Positions 51,952 through 61,500 of a stretch of 64,000 nt of DNA are shown in pieces. Numbering within the stretch: position 1 is the stretch's first letter; every line of letters starts with the position of its first letter. Where the stretch lies: the NCBI GenBank assembly GCA_036654095.1, contig JAVVSR010000008.1, forward strand, positions 1-64,000. Direction: 5' to 3'. This stretch comes from JAVVSR01 sp036654095 (GTDB lineage: Bacteria > Bacillota > Clostridia > Christensenellales > CAG-917). A program made the translations under genes and the position numbers. The notes under the pieces were generated by a model. That model was not told the DNA's origin. It made no database searches and worked only from the letters and a program-made list of their open reading frames with translations.

Positions 51952-52973
51952 TGAACAATTCATATGTTGTGTCAACATCTCCTCACGTGACATCGCCTAA
52001 AACTACACGTAAAATTATGGCAGACGTTATTATCGCGTTAATGCCAGCGCTTCTCGCGTCTATTTTACTATTTGGGTTTTATCCGCTAGTTGTGTGCATA
52101 TTATCCGTCGCTTCCGCTATGTTTGGCGAATGGATGTACAATAAAATGCGCAAGAGGGAAAATACATTACACGACCTTTCAGCGGTTGTTACGGGCTTGA
52201 TTTTAGGTTTAAACTTGCCTCCAGTGCTGCCATTGTACGTTCCAATTATTGGCGGTGTGTTTGCAACGCTGATTGTAAAAATGCTTTTTGGCGGTATTGG
52301 TAAAAACTTTGCTAACCCTGCTATTACAGCGCGTATATTCGTTATGCTTGCTTGGACAATTCCAATGTCGAGATACGTTGCTCCTATCGACTTGGGACAA
52401 GGCTTTTCTGAAATGTTTAAATATTTTGGAATGAATGGAACCGAGTTGACTGCAATTTCTACCGCTACTCCGCTTCACGCTTTAAAGACGGGCGTTACAA
52501 GCGTAAATTTTGCCGACTTATTCCTTGGGAAAATTGGTGGCTCAGCAGGTGAGGTTTCCGCGCTTGCGTTAATAATCGGCGGTGTTTATTTGGCTATCCG
52601 TAAAGTTATTGACCTTAAAGTTCCACTTATTTTTATAGCTACATATTTCTTAATTACATTATTACTATATAAGAGCTTTGATGTGGCATTGTTTGGTGTG
52701 TTCTCAGGTGGTTTGTTGCTGGGCGCTATTTTTATGGCTACCGACTATTCAACTTCGCCTGATACCGTCATCGGCATTTGCATTTATGCGGCGGGCTGTG
52801 GCTTGCTAACTGCTATCTTTAGAAAATATGGCACTATGCCAGAGGGCGTTTCATTTGCTATCCTTTTAATGAATATCATTACTCCGTTATTGGATAAATA
52901 TTTGATGCCTAAACCTTTTGGATATGTTAAGCCGATAAAATCTAAAAAAGGCGCAAAGGAGGTACAAGCATAA
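51951..52973 (+). CDS. rnfD: Rnf complex subunit D
   Basis: The 340-residue membrane protein has about nine helices and starts SPHVTSPKTTRKIMADVI, typical of RnfD/NqrB. The covalent-FMN site is in ISTATPLHALK (about residues 164-174), whose threonine is flavinylated in the family. It overlaps rnfC and rnfG by one base each. It helps couple electron transfer to Na+ or H+ export. Confidence 0.96.
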   Translation: MNNSYVVSTSPHVTSPKTTRKIMADVIIALMPALLASILLFGFYPLVVCILSVASAMFGEWMYNKMRKRENTLHDLSAVVTGLILGLNLPPVLPLYVPIIGGVFATLIVKMLFGGIGKNFANPAITARIFVMLAWTIPMSRYVAPIDLGQGFSEMFKYFGMNGTELTAISTATPLHALKTGVTSVNFADLFLGKIGGSAGEVSALALIIGGVYLAIRKVIDLKVPLIFIATYFLITLLLYKSFDVALFGVFSGGLLLGAIFMATDYSTSPDTVIGICIYAAGCGLLTAIFRKYGTMPEGVSFAILLMNIITPLLDKYLMPKPFGYVKPIKSKKGAKEVQA

Positions 52974-53539
52974 TGAAAGATATTGTTAAAACCGCCATTA
53001 TTTTAAGTTTAATCGCTATTGTTGCAGGCGTTTTGTTAGGCGCGGTAAATGGCTTAACCTATATGACTGACGAGGAAAAACTTAATAGAAACTTAAATAG
53101 TGCTTATGAAAGCAAAGATGGCTATGAGGCCGTCGACTTAACTAAATATAAAGCTCCCGAAGGTAGCGTTGCAAAACTCAAAAGTTGTTACAAGGCTAAG
53201 GGCGCGACAGACGAAGTTTATATTTACAGCACTAATGTCAAAGGATATAAAAAGAATTTGGAGCTTATGATTGTTGTGAAAAACAATAAAATCATTAATA
53301 TTGTAAAAACCGCTTCGGGCGAAACTATTGCGAAGCCTCTAAGCGCGGAAAACTTTAGCAAATACTATGACATCGACTTGACAAAAACTAAAGGCTTCCA
53401 TACAAATAAGCAAACCGCTGATAAAGATAAGACGGGTGTTACTGTAATTAGTGGCGCTACACTTTCTTCAAACGGTATTTGTAACAGCATTGACCTTGTT
53501 GTTGCTTATCACAATCAAATTGTAGGGGGGAAAGCATAA
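52973..53539 (+). CDS. rnfG: Rnf complex subunit G (FMN-binding)
   Basis: The 188-residue product has one N-terminal membrane helix (about residues 6-26) and an external FMN-binding domain with the flavinylation motif VISGATLSS (about 162-170). FMN is attached to the threonine by ApbE in this family. Operon position and length agree with RnfG. Confidence 0.95.
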   Translation: MKDIVKTAIILSLIAIVAGVLLGAVNGLTYMTDEEKLNRNLNSAYESKDGYEAVDLTKYKAPEGSVAKLKSCYKAKGATDEVYIYSTNVKGYKKNLELMIVVKNNKIINIVKTASGETIAKPLSAENFSKYYDIDLTKTKGFHTNKQTADKDKTGVTVISGATLSSNGICNSIDLVVAYHNQIVGGKA

Positions 53540-54180
53540 TGAAAAAAAATAGTAAAGCCGCTATTGTTTCTAACGGCATTATAAAAAACAACCCTATTTT
53601 CAGGCTTGTATTAGGTATGTGTCCTACGCTTGCTTTGTCTACGGCTGCGATGAACGGTATCTATATGGGGCTTGCGGTTACATTTGTTCTTATTTGTTCA
53701 AATGCATTGATTTCCTTGCTTAGAAAGGTTATCCCCGATAAAGTTCGTATTCCAGCATTCGTTTTGATTATTGCGACTTTCGTTACTTTAATTGATATGA
53801 TATTAGGTAGGTTTATGCCCGACGTTTATGAGATTTTAGGTTTGTATCTCCCTCTTATCGTTGTTAACTGTATTATTCTTGCTCGCGCAGAAGCTTTCGC
53901 TTCATCAAATAAAGTTATTGACAGCGCATTAGACGGCTTAGGTATGGGCTTAGGATTTACTTTATCGCTAACCGTCATCGGCGCAATTCGTGAATTTATC
54001 GGCGCAGGCTCGGTGTTCGGGTTTGAGTTGGGCGCACTTCCCAACGTGGCTATGAGCGTTGTTGTTATGGCTCCCGGCGGATTTTTAACTCTCGGTCTCC
54101 TTATGGCTTTATTAAATTATATACAAATCCGCAAAAAAAACAAGGCTACGGTTCCCGTTGCTGTAAAGGAGGGCAAGTAA
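53539..54180 (+). CDS. rnfE: Rnf complex subunit E
   Basis: The 213-residue product has six membrane helices and the RnfE/RnfA/NqrD/E features: NGIIKNNPIFRLVLGMCPTL near the start and GLYLPLIVVNCIILARAEAF. RnfA and RnfE are inverted-topology homologues that hold a [2Fe-2S] cluster between conserved cysteines (CPTL, NCII) in the membrane; both cysteines are present. Confidence 0.96.
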   Translation: MKKNSKAAIVSNGIIKNNPIFRLVLGMCPTLALSTAAMNGIYMGLAVTFVLICSNALISLLRKVIPDKVRIPAFVLIIATFVTLIDMILGRFMPDVYEILGLYLPLIVVNCIILARAEAFASSNKVIDSALDGLGMGLGFTLSLTVIGAIREFIGAGSVFGFELGALPNVAMSVVVMAPGGFLTLGLLMALLNYIQIRKKNKATVPVAVKEGK

Positions 54181-54181
54181 T

Positions 54182-54766
54182 ATGTCATATATTTTAATTA
54201 TTATTGGCGCGGTATTCGTTAATAACTTTATTCTAAGCCAATTTCTAGGTATTTGTCCATTCTTGGGCGTTTCTAAAAAAACAGAAAGCGCACTCGGTAT
54301 GGGTTTGGCGGTTATCTTCGTTATGAGCGTGTCCTCGGTTATTACATATGCAGTAAATCTGCTTCTTGTAAAACTTAATATTGAATATACGCAAACCATT
54401 GTGTTTATTTTGATTATTGCAGCTCTCGTTCAGTGTGTTGAAATTATCATTAAAAAGTTTAGCCCGTCACTTTATAACGCTCTCGGAGTGTATCTTCCTT
54501 TGATTACAACAAACTGCGCAGTGCTAGGTGTAGCTATTGTCAACGTCGGCAAAACCGATGGTATGTTTGATTACAATATGCTTCAGGCATTTCTGAACGG
54601 CACATTCAGTGGTGTCGGCTTTACTTTGGCTATTGTTATGATGGCTGGTATTCGTGAAAAACTCGTGAATAGTGATATTCCTGAACCCTTTAAAGGCTTC
54701 CCGATTACACTTGCCGCCGCGTCAATTATGAGTATGGCTTTTATCGCGTTTAGCGGTATTATATAG
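54182..54766 (+). CDS. rnfA: Rnf complex subunit A
   Basis: The 194-residue product has six helices and the signatures NNFILSQFLGICPFLGVSKK and LPLITTNCAVLGVAIVN, with the two cysteines expected to ligate the shared intramembrane cluster with RnfE. It starts one base after the rnfE stop. Confidence 0.96.
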   Translation: MSYILIIIGAVFVNNFILSQFLGICPFLGVSKKTESALGMGLAVIFVMSVSSVITYAVNLLLVKLNIEYTQTIVFILIIAALVQCVEIIIKKFSPSLYNALGVYLPLITTNCAVLGVAIVNVGKTDGMFDYNMLQAFLNGTFSGVGFTLAIVMMAGIREKLVNSDIPEPFKGFPITLAAASIMSMAFIAFSGII

Positions 54767-54777
54767 GAGGCGCAATT

Positions 54778-55572
54778 ATGGGAATTTTATTACCAACTTT
54801 AGTTTTATTCGGGCTTGCTTTGGTATTTGCCATCGCGCTTGCTTACTTGGGCAAAAAACTCGCCGTTAGTCGCGACGAGAGGATTGATTTAGTGCTTGCA
54901 AAATTGTCAGGCGCAAACTGCGGCGGTTGTGGTTACGCCGGTTGTGATGGTTTTGCTTGCGCGCTTGTTGAAGGCACTGCTAAACTTTCTGATTGCAATG
55001 CCACTTCAAAAGAAAACAAAGAAGCTATTGCAGATATTCTTGGTGTTGACAACGTAGGCGAGGCTACTCGCGTAGTTGTTTGTTGCCGCGGCGGTAACGA
55101 CGCTAAAGATAAGTACTCTTATATGGGCTATGGTGATTGCCGTTCTATGGAACTCTTGGCTGGTGGACGTAAACAATGTCAATGGGGTTGCTTGGGTATG
55201 GGTTCTTGCGTGGATGCTTGTGTTGACCACGCTGTCGAAGTTAATATGAAAGGCTATTCCGAAATCAATCAAGAAAAATGTATCACTTGCGGTAGGTGTA
55301 TTAGCGTTTGTCCTAAAAAAATTATTAAGCGTATTCCTGCTTCTGCAAAATTCTATGTCGCTTGTTCAAATCACCAAAAAGGTAAGGAAGTTAAGGAACT
55401 ATGCGCTAAAGGATGTATCGCTTGCGGACTGTGCGCTAAAGTTTGTGAAGCTGGCGCTATTACTATTGTTGACAACTTGGCTGTTATCGACTATTCAAAG
55501 TGTACTAATTGCGGAAAGTGTGCCGCAAAATGTCCACAACATTGCATTATGTCAGCCACCGACAAACAATAA
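54778..55572 (+). CDS. rnfB: Rnf complex subunit B (polyferredoxin)
   Basis: The 264-residue product has an N-terminal membrane helix, the CGGCGYAGC...C motif (about residues 49-62) for one 4Fe-4S cluster, and further cluster motifs C..CIACGLCAKVCE, CITCGRCISVCP and CTNCGKCAAKCP in the C-terminal half. It takes electrons from reduced ferredoxin. Completing the operon, it makes the Rnf complex of this window whole. Confidence 0.96.
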   Translation: MGILLPTLVLFGLALVFAIALAYLGKKLAVSRDERIDLVLAKLSGANCGGCGYAGCDGFACALVEGTAKLSDCNATSKENKEAIADILGVDNVGEATRVVVCCRGGNDAKDKYSYMGYGDCRSMELLAGGRKQCQWGCLGMGSCVDACVDHAVEVNMKGYSEINQEKCITCGRCISVCPKKIIKRIPASAKFYVACSNHQKGKEVKELCAKGCIACGLCAKVCEAGAITIVDNLAVIDYSKCTNCGKCAAKCPQHCIMSATDKQ

Positions 55573-55607
55573 AACAGTTTCATTTTAATAAATAATCTAT
55601 TTATAAT

Positions 55608-55643
55608 GTAAAGGCTTCTCATTTGAGAGGTCTTTACTTTTTT
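55608..55643 (+). terminator. rnf operon terminator
   Basis: GTAAAG...CTCA / TGAG...CTTTAC hairpin with a T6 tail, 35 bases after rnfB. The rest of the 300-base spacer is AT-rich up to the next promoter. Confidence 0.8.
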
Positions 55644-55813
55644 CAGCCGAAAGTTATAAAAGGTTGAAAATATATTTTGTTCGACATTGGATTATTTCGA
55701 TAATTTAACAAATACCGCAAAATTTGCGGAAATATTATTGAAAATAAGTAAAAAATTGTTTAAAAAACTTCAAAACCCCCCTATACAAAGTAAATTAAAT
55801 GTGTTATAATTAC

Positions 55814-55842
55814 TTGACTATAAAAACTAAGTTGGCAATAAT
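55814..55842 (+). promoter_or_regulatory. Promoter of ppx-maf-mreB
   Basis: TTGACT (55814-55819), 17-base spacer, AATAAT (55837-55842). Confidence 0.6.
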
Positions 55843-55873
55843 TTAATATATAATAAATGTAAAGGATATAATA

Positions 55874-57388
55874 ATGGAAAAAATTGCAATAATTGACCTA
55901 GGTTCTAACTCCGCAAGGCTTGTTCTTGTAAATATTTTAGAAGGCGGCTATTTTGTTGTCTTTGACGAGCTGAAGGAATCTGTGCGTCTAGCACAAGATA
56001 TGGACTGGGATGGTTTTTTGAAACCTCAGCGTATCGCGCAAACTATCAAAACGCTTAAAATGTTCAGGCGTCTTTGTGATGCAAATAAAATTGAAAAAAT
56101 CTATGCGTATGCAACTGCCGCTGTACGTCGCGCAAAAAATCAAAAAAGTTTTTTAGATGAAGTTGCAGTTTCTTGTGGCATTAAAATTAATGTACTGACT
56201 AAAGACGAGCAGGCGAGTTTAGTTTATCAAGGCGTTATCAATTCGCTTGAAGTTCCCAAAGGGCTTATTATGGATATTGGCGGTGGCAGTACTCAGTTTA
56301 TTTATTATAGCCGCAAAAATATTCTGGCGAGCGAAACGTTGCAATTTGGTTCAGTTACGTTGACTGACTTGTTTAAAAATGACGACATTCTTCCTGAGGA
56401 AAAGGCAAAAAAGATTGAAAGTTTTATTAGGGAGCATTTGGATAAAATTGAATGGTTTAAGACGATTGACCCCGATACTCAGTTTGTAGGAGTTGGGGGA
56501 AGTTTCAGAAATCTTGGTCGAATAAGCAGAAATATTAAAAAGTATCCATTGGATATGATGCACAATTATCACGTACCCGTGCCTGAATATAATCAAATTT
56601 ATGATACGATAAAGTGTTTAGACCTTGACCGTACACAAAAAATTAAAGGGTTATCAAGTGGTCGAGCGGATATATTCCCTAGCGCGTTAGCGGTTATTAA
56701 AACCGTTATAGATTATGTAGGGTTTAGCGATATTATTGTAAGTGGCTGTGGTTTAAGGGAGGGCGCAATGTTTAGATACGCTGTTCCTAGTACAAATGAA
56801 AAGCCACTATCTGATATTTTGGGGCACAGTTTACAAACTTTAATGTATTATTTTGACACAAATATACCCCACGCTGAGCACGTATATAATTTGACATTAC
56901 AGCTGTTTAAACAACTTAAAGTACTTCATAAACTGCCAAGAATGTATGTAAAAGTGCTTCGTGTAGCCGCGTTGTTGCACGATAGCGGTATGCGAATTAA
57001 ATACTATGACCATCAAAAGCACAGCAGTTATATTATTTTGAACAGCAATCTCTATGGCATTTCGCATAAGGATTTGGTTATGGCGTCGTTTGTTGGTGGC
57101 GGTCATCGAAAAAGTGATTTTAACGAGCTTGAAATGGCGAAATTCCGTTCAATGCTAACGGCAGATGATGTTGAGGCAGTGAAAAAACTGTCGGTTATTT
57201 TGCGTATTGCCGAAAGTTTTGACCGCAGTCAAAGCGGGCTTATCACGGGTATCAACTGTGATGTGCTGGGCGATAGCGTCATTATGAAAACCGAAACTGA
57301 AGGCGATTGTTCGTTGGAAATCAAGGATGCTTTAACTTGCGCAAGTGAGTTTAAGCGCGCTTATTCTAAAAACCTTGAAATTCTCTAA
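55874..57388 (+). CDS. ppx: Exopolyphosphatase / pppGpp phosphohydrolase (Ppx/GppA)
   Basis: The 504-residue product has the ASKHA phosphate motifs DLGSNSARLVL (residues 7-17) and DIGGGSTQF (about 136-144), ATAAVRRAKN, and a C-terminal HD-like domain with LLHDSGMRI (about 367-375) and GGGHRKSDF. The family hydrolyses polyphosphate and/or pppGpp; which substrate applies cannot be read here. AAAGGAT precedes the ATG. The 3' end overlaps maf. Confidence 0.92.
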   Translation: MEKIAIIDLGSNSARLVLVNILEGGYFVVFDELKESVRLAQDMDWDGFLKPQRIAQTIKTLKMFRRLCDANKIEKIYAYATAAVRRAKNQKSFLDEVAVSCGIKINVLTKDEQASLVYQGVINSLEVPKGLIMDIGGGSTQFIYYSRKNILASETLQFGSVTLTDLFKNDDILPEEKAKKIESFIREHLDKIEWFKTIDPDTQFVGVGGSFRNLGRISRNIKKYPLDMMHNYHVPVPEYNQIYDTIKCLDLDRTQKIKGLSSGRADIFPSALAVIKTVIDYVGFSDIIVSGCGLREGAMFRYAVPSTNEKPLSDILGHSLQTLMYYFDTNIPHAEHVYNLTLQLFKQLKVLHKLPRMYVKVLRVAALLHDSGMRIKYYDHQKHSSYIILNSNLYGISHKDLVMASFVGGGHRKSDFNELEMAKFRSMLTADDVEAVKKLSVILRIAESFDRSQSGLITGINCDVLGDSVIMKTETEGDCSLEIKDALTCASEFKRAYSKNLEIL

Positions 57389-57956
57389 AATTATTTTGGC
57401 CTCGCGTTCGCCTAGGCGGTGCGAGTTGTTGTCACAGCTCGTAAATAACTTTGTGGTCGCGCCAAATGATGCCCCTGAATTGACATTTGGCAAACGTCCG
57501 TCCGCGGTTGTTATGTCGAATGCCAAAGCCAAATCGCTTGCTTGCAAAGAGAGGGGATTGATTATTTCGGCGGATACCATAGTTTTTATGGACGGCAAAT
57601 ATTATCTTAAACCTAAATCACGACAAGATGCTTTTGAAATGCTTAAGAGCTTAAGTAACCGCACTCATTTTGTTTACACTGGCGTATGCTTGCGCGACGG
57701 CAGTCATTGCGCTGTCTTTTATGAAAAATCACAAGTTAAGCTTAAGCGTTTAAGCGATGAAATTATTAATAAATACATTGATACCCAAAGCCCTTTAGAT
57801 AAAGCGGGCGCGTATGGTATTCAGGATAACATTGTTGTGCAAGCATACAAAGGTAGCTATACAAACATTATTGGTTTGCCTATTGAACGGCTAGGTGATG
57901 TTCTTAAAACCTTTGGATATGATTGTTCAAGGAGGACTACTGATGGCAAATATTGA
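57375..57956 (+). CDS. maf: Maf-family nucleotide pyrophosphatase
   Basis: From TTG 57375 the product is 193 residues, the normal Maf length, and starts (M)KFSKIILASRSPRRCELL. It keeps the Maf motifs SADTIVF and DKAGAYGIQ. Maf enzymes hydrolyse dTTP, UTP or modified NTPs, cleaning the nucleotide pool and affecting division. A GTG start at 57345 would add ten residues. It overlaps ppx by 14 bases and mreB by 14 bases. Confidence 0.92.
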   Translation: MKFSKIILASRSPRRCELLSQLVNNFVVAPNDAPELTFGKRPSAVVMSNAKAKSLACKERGLIISADTIVFMDGKYYLKPKSRQDAFEMLKSLSNRTHFVYTGVCLRDGSHCAVFYEKSQVKLKRLSDEIINKYIDTQSPLDKAGAYGIQDNIVVQAYKGSYTNIIGLPIERLGDVLKTFGYDCSRRTTDGKY

Positions 57957-58944
57957 GTTAGCTATTGATTTTGGCACTTCTTATATTACAATTTTTCAGC
58001 GCGGAAGAGGTATTATTTTAAAGGAAGCCTCCGTTGCGATTGTCAATTATCACAAACGCAAAAAAGTCTTGGTAGCTGTCGGAAACAGCGCTTTGCGCGA
58101 TGTTAAAGCCACTTCCGGAACGGCGCAAGTGGTGTATCCTATTCGTGATGGCGCAGTTGTAAACATTGAAGATGCTTCATTTTTGATGACGGATTTGATT
58201 AAAAAAATTATGCCCGACGGGCTAATTAAACCTTATATAAAAGCGATTGTGTTGATTTCGTGCGGGCTTACGGTTGTTGAGCGAAAAGATATTGAAACGG
58301 TTGTGCTAAATGCTGGCGTCAACGATGCAATCCTAGTGGAGTCGCCACTGGCGCTACTTGCTTACACAAATAGTGTTGGGGGCTTGTTTTTGGACATAGG
58401 CGGTGGTACGGCCGAAATAGCAAGCGTTACACGGCTAGGGATATCATATGGTTGTGCGGTCAATATAGGCGGTAATTTACTAAACAATAAAATTGTTGAT
58501 TACTTTTTTGAACATTATGGTTTAAAAATTGGCGAATATGCTGCGGAAAAGTTAAAGATAGATATTGGAAGTATGTTTGACAACGATTTGTCGGCGACAG
58601 AAGCTAGCGGTAGAGATGTATTAGAGGGTACGCCTCGTAGTTTGGAGGCCTCAGCAAAGGATATTAGAAACGCTTTGGCTAAGCCGATAGACACCATAAT
58701 CGAAGTTGTTGAAAGTGTTTTAAATGTGACTCCTCCTGAACTTGCAGGGAGCATTGCAAAAAAAGGTATTTTTATTTCAGGTGGCACTTCAGAATTGCCT
58801 GGGCTAATCGAATATATTAGTATCCGACTTGGATTGGCCGTTACTCAGCTTCAAGACTTTGACAACGCGGTTGCGTTTGGCGGAGGAGTATTGCTTAATG
58901 ATAGAAAACTCCTTTCGGAAATGCTTAATTTAAAAATTGATTAG
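57943..58944 (+). CDS. mreB: MreB/Mbl-type actin-like rod-shape protein
   Basis: From ATG 57943 (behind CAAGGAGG) the product is 333 residues. Actin-fold motifs are visible: phosphate 1 AIDFGTSYI (about residues 7-15), phosphate 2 LDIGGGTAEIA (about 151-161), and adenosine motif GIFISGGTSELPG (about 281-293). MreB filaments guide lateral wall synthesis. mreC/mreD do not follow; instead ppx and maf precede. It may be a second MreB paralogue; sequence alone does not tell. Confidence 0.92.
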   Translation: MANIELAIDFGTSYITIFQRGRGIILKEASVAIVNYHKRKKVLVAVGNSALRDVKATSGTAQVVYPIRDGAVVNIEDASFLMTDLIKKIMPDGLIKPYIKAIVLISCGLTVVERKDIETVVLNAGVNDAILVESPLALLAYTNSVGGLFLDIGGGTAEIASVTRLGISYGCAVNIGGNLLNNKIVDYFFEHYGLKIGEYAAEKLKIDIGSMFDNDLSATEASGRDVLEGTPRSLEASAKDIRNALAKPIDTIIEVVESVLNVTPPELAGSIAKKGIFISGGTSELPGLIEYISIRLGLAVTQLQDFDNAVAFGGGVLLNDRKLLSEMLNLKID

Positions 58945-59186
58945 TTAAACAGAATATTTTTGTCACTATAAGTGTATATATAAATTAACCGATGTTCCTT
59001 GGGCGCTAAAACGTATTTCTTTGTATTTGCATAACGCGCAAATTGTTTATTACTTGCTAAGTGTTGTGTTATTGAAATATGATAGCAATAAAAAACCTTA
59101 TTTTAAAATTGTGTTAAAATGAAAAATCGAATTTGCATTTAATAAATAGCTTACCAAATAAAAATATATGCGGTTATGAGGGAAAT

Positions 59187-59999
59187 ATGGAGAGTATTGT
59201 TTGCTTTATTAATCAAAAAGAAGGCGTTGGTAAATCGACTACGGTGTTTCAAATTGCAGCGGGTTTGACTAAACGCAGAAAAAAAGTGCTTATGTTAGAC
59301 ATTGACCCACAAGCCTCGCTAACGACTTATTTAGGTATGGATTGCAATGTCGACAAAAATATGTATACTTTTATTACGGGAAAATCTAATTTTGAGGATA
59401 CAATAGTGCGCACGGCGTCGGGCGACCTTATTCCAAGCAGTTTGGAGTTAGGGTTTAGAGAAATTGAACTTGTGCGTCATTTAGGTTGCGAATTTATGCT
59501 GTCATCGGCCATTGGCGAATACTGTAAAAATTACGATTATGTTTTAATAGATTGTCCGTCGTCAACTAATATATTTTTATATAATGCGCTTATGTTGTCA
59601 ACGCACGCGGTGTTGGTTATGCAGGCAAACTGCGCATCAACAAAATGGATTGGCGAATACACTTTAATTTTGGATAATGTATTTAAGTTTTTCAAAAAGA
59701 AGGTTAAGTTTGCTAGCGTCATTATGACACGTTTAAACGAACGATATAGCGTTCATAAAGTCCTATCCGAACAAATGTCGGCTGCTCTTAGCGAAAGAAA
59801 TGTGCCCGTTTTAAAGTCAAAAATTAAAAATTCGGAAGTTGTTTTTGAAGCGAACGCTTGTCATCGCAGTTTATTAGATTATGCCCCAACAAATGACGTT
59901 ACAATTCAGTATGACAACGCGGTTGATGAACTTATCGCTATAATTAGCGGTGATAAAAAAGCTTTAAGACAAAAAGTTCAAAAGCAGAAAGATATTTAA
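59187..59999 (+). CDS. Orphan ParA/Soj-family ATPase
   Basis: From ATG 59187 the product is 270 residues. It has a deviant Walker A, QKEGVGKSTT (residues 9-18; usually KGGVGKTT), the switch DIDPQASLTTYLG (about 42-54) and DYVLIDCPSS (about 119-128). ParA ATPases position DNA or protein cargo on the nucleoid. No parB or centromere-like repeats lie next to it, so it is not an evident plasmid partition pair. It is downstream of mreB by 242 bases and may position a membrane or chemosensory complex. Confidence 0.85.
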   Translation: MESIVCFINQKEGVGKSTTVFQIAAGLTKRRKKVLMLDIDPQASLTTYLGMDCNVDKNMYTFITGKSNFEDTIVRTASGDLIPSSLELGFREIELVRHLGCEFMLSSAIGEYCKNYDYVLIDCPSSTNIFLYNALMLSTHAVLVMQANCASTKWIGEYTLILDNVFKFFKKKVKFASVIMTRLNERYSVHKVLSEQMSAALSERNVPVLKSKIKNSEVVFEANACHRSLLDYAPTNDVTIQYDNAVDELIAIISGDKKALRQKVQKQKDI

Positions 60000-60026
60000 T
60001 AAATTTTAAAATTATTAGGCAATCCA

Positions 60027-61157
60027 ATGATATATGATAAAACAAATTTAACAAGGTTAGTCAAAAATTTTTGCATTACAGGCAATATTGTTTCTATTGA
60101 GAAATATGGTCACGGACATATTAATGATACTTATTTGGTAATTGTGTCAAATGCAGGCGCATTTGAAAAATTTGTTTTGCAAAAAATAAACACTTGCGTA
60201 TTTAAAGATGTTGTTGGCCTTATGCAAAATATGTCAACAGTTACCGATTACCTGCATCAAAAGCTTATTGAATTAGGCAAAAATCCCGATATTTATTCCC
60301 TAACGATTGTGAAAACACAAGATGGAAACAGCTATTTTAATTGCGGCGACGGCGATTTTTATAGATGTACGAAATTTATAAATGGCGCGGAAATTAACGA
60401 GGCCTCAGACAATGAAAGGCAGTTCTTTTGCGCGGGGAAAGCATTTGGACAGTTTCAGCAACTTATGTCCGATTTTGACGCAAGTAAACTTTTTGAAACT
60501 ATACCGAACTTCCACAATACCCTTAATCGGCTTGATAATTTAAAAGTTTCAACAAAAAAAGATGTTTTAAATAGGCTTCAATATTGCCAAGCGGAAGTTG
60601 GCTTTTTTTTAGATAGAGCAAACTATGCAAGCGTTGTTGTTGACGGCATAAAAAACGGCTTAATTCCACTTAGGGTTACGCACAACGATACAAAGTCAAA
60701 TAACGTTCTGCTTGATTTAAAAACAAATGAACCGCTTGCTGTACTTGACCTAGATACAGTGATGGCTGGTTCAATACTTTATGATTTTGGCGATGCTATA
60801 CGTTTTGGCGCAAGTACTGGCGTAGAAGATGAAATTGATTTATTGAAAGTTAGTTTTTCAATGAAACTGTACAAAGCATTTGTCGAGGGGTTTATTTCAG
60901 AGGTATGTGATTGTTTATCCGATGAAGAAGTTAATTTAATGTATTTTGGTGCAATGCTTATGACATACGAATGTGGTATGCGGTTTTTAACTGATTTTTT
61001 AGATGGCGATGTGTATTTTAAAACTTCGCGAATAAACCATAATCTTGACCGAGCGCGTACGCAAATTAAACTTCTTAGCGAAATGGAAACGCAAAAATGT
61101 GAAATGAAACAGGCAGTTATAGACGTTGTTTCGAGATGCAAAAAACATAGTATTTAA
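60027..61157 (+). CDS. APH-fold sugar kinase, NahK-like
   Basis: The 376-residue product has the aminoglycoside-phosphotransferase fold with GHGHINDTYLV (about residues 28-38), the catalytic loop VTHNDTKSNNVLLD (about 217-230) and the metal motif LDLDTVMAGSILYDFGDAIR (about 240-259). The last two are close to N-acetylhexosamine 1-kinase (NahK) of the lacto-N-biose/galacto-N-biose pathway. It would phosphorylate GlcNAc or GalNAc at C1. No lacto-N-biose phosphorylase lies nearby, so the assignment rests on sequence alone. Confidence 0.75.
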   Translation: MIYDKTNLTRLVKNFCITGNIVSIEKYGHGHINDTYLVIVSNAGAFEKFVLQKINTCVFKDVVGLMQNMSTVTDYLHQKLIELGKNPDIYSLTIVKTQDGNSYFNCGDGDFYRCTKFINGAEINEASDNERQFFCAGKAFGQFQQLMSDFDASKLFETIPNFHNTLNRLDNLKVSTKKDVLNRLQYCQAEVGFFLDRANYASVVVDGIKNGLIPLRVTHNDTKSNNVLLDLKTNEPLAVLDLDTVMAGSILYDFGDAIRFGASTGVEDEIDLLKVSFSMKLYKAFVEGFISEVCDCLSDEEVNLMYFGAMLMTYECGMRFLTDFLDGDVYFKTSRINHNLDRARTQIKLLSEMETQKCEMKQAVIDVVSRCKKHSI

Positions 61158-61290
61158 AGAAGTGTTTTTGTAGGCTTAATTTGAGTTAAATAGCATATTG
61201 GCTACTTTAGCGGAAATATTTAATTTATAAAGGGCAAATTAAGTTGAATATATGATTTAAATAATTTATAAATATAGTGGATTAAACAAA

Positions 61291-61318
61291 CGCAGGCAGC
61301 CTAAATTGGTTGTCTGCG
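61291..61318 (+). terminator. Hairpin, probable terminator
   Basis: CGCAGGCAGCC / GGTTGTCTGCG pair over 11 positions (two G-T) on a six-base loop; a short T-rich stretch follows. It lies 134 bases after the kinase gene. Confidence 0.65.
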
Positions 61319-61324
61319 TTGTTG

Positions 61325-61430
61325 TAAAAAGTTAAATACTGTAACGTGTTATTGAAAAAAGTTAAGCACTGCTACGTGAAGAATAAAAAGTCAAGCACTG
61401 CAACGTGTTATTGAAAAGTTAAACTTATTA
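61325..61430 (+). repeat. Tandem repeat, about 29-bp unit, three and a half copies
   Basis: Units run AAAAAGTTAAGCACTGCAACGTGTTATTG with small changes (TACTGTAACGTG, CACTGCTACGTG, CACTGCAACGTG). The ACTG-ACGTG core is the most constant part. Iteron-like spacing, but the copies face an unassigned spacer and no replication gene is near. Confidence 0.8.
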
Positions 61431-61500
61431 TGCGGAAAAATATATTAGCAAATAAGTGAGCAAATTAAATTAAAAGTTTTAAATAGTTTTGTTACTATAA

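Noticed and set aside
59133..59186. N-terminal extension of the ParA-like protein
   Set aside because: The extra 18 codons have no ribosome binding site, while ATG 59187 follows GAGGGA and matches the family's start.
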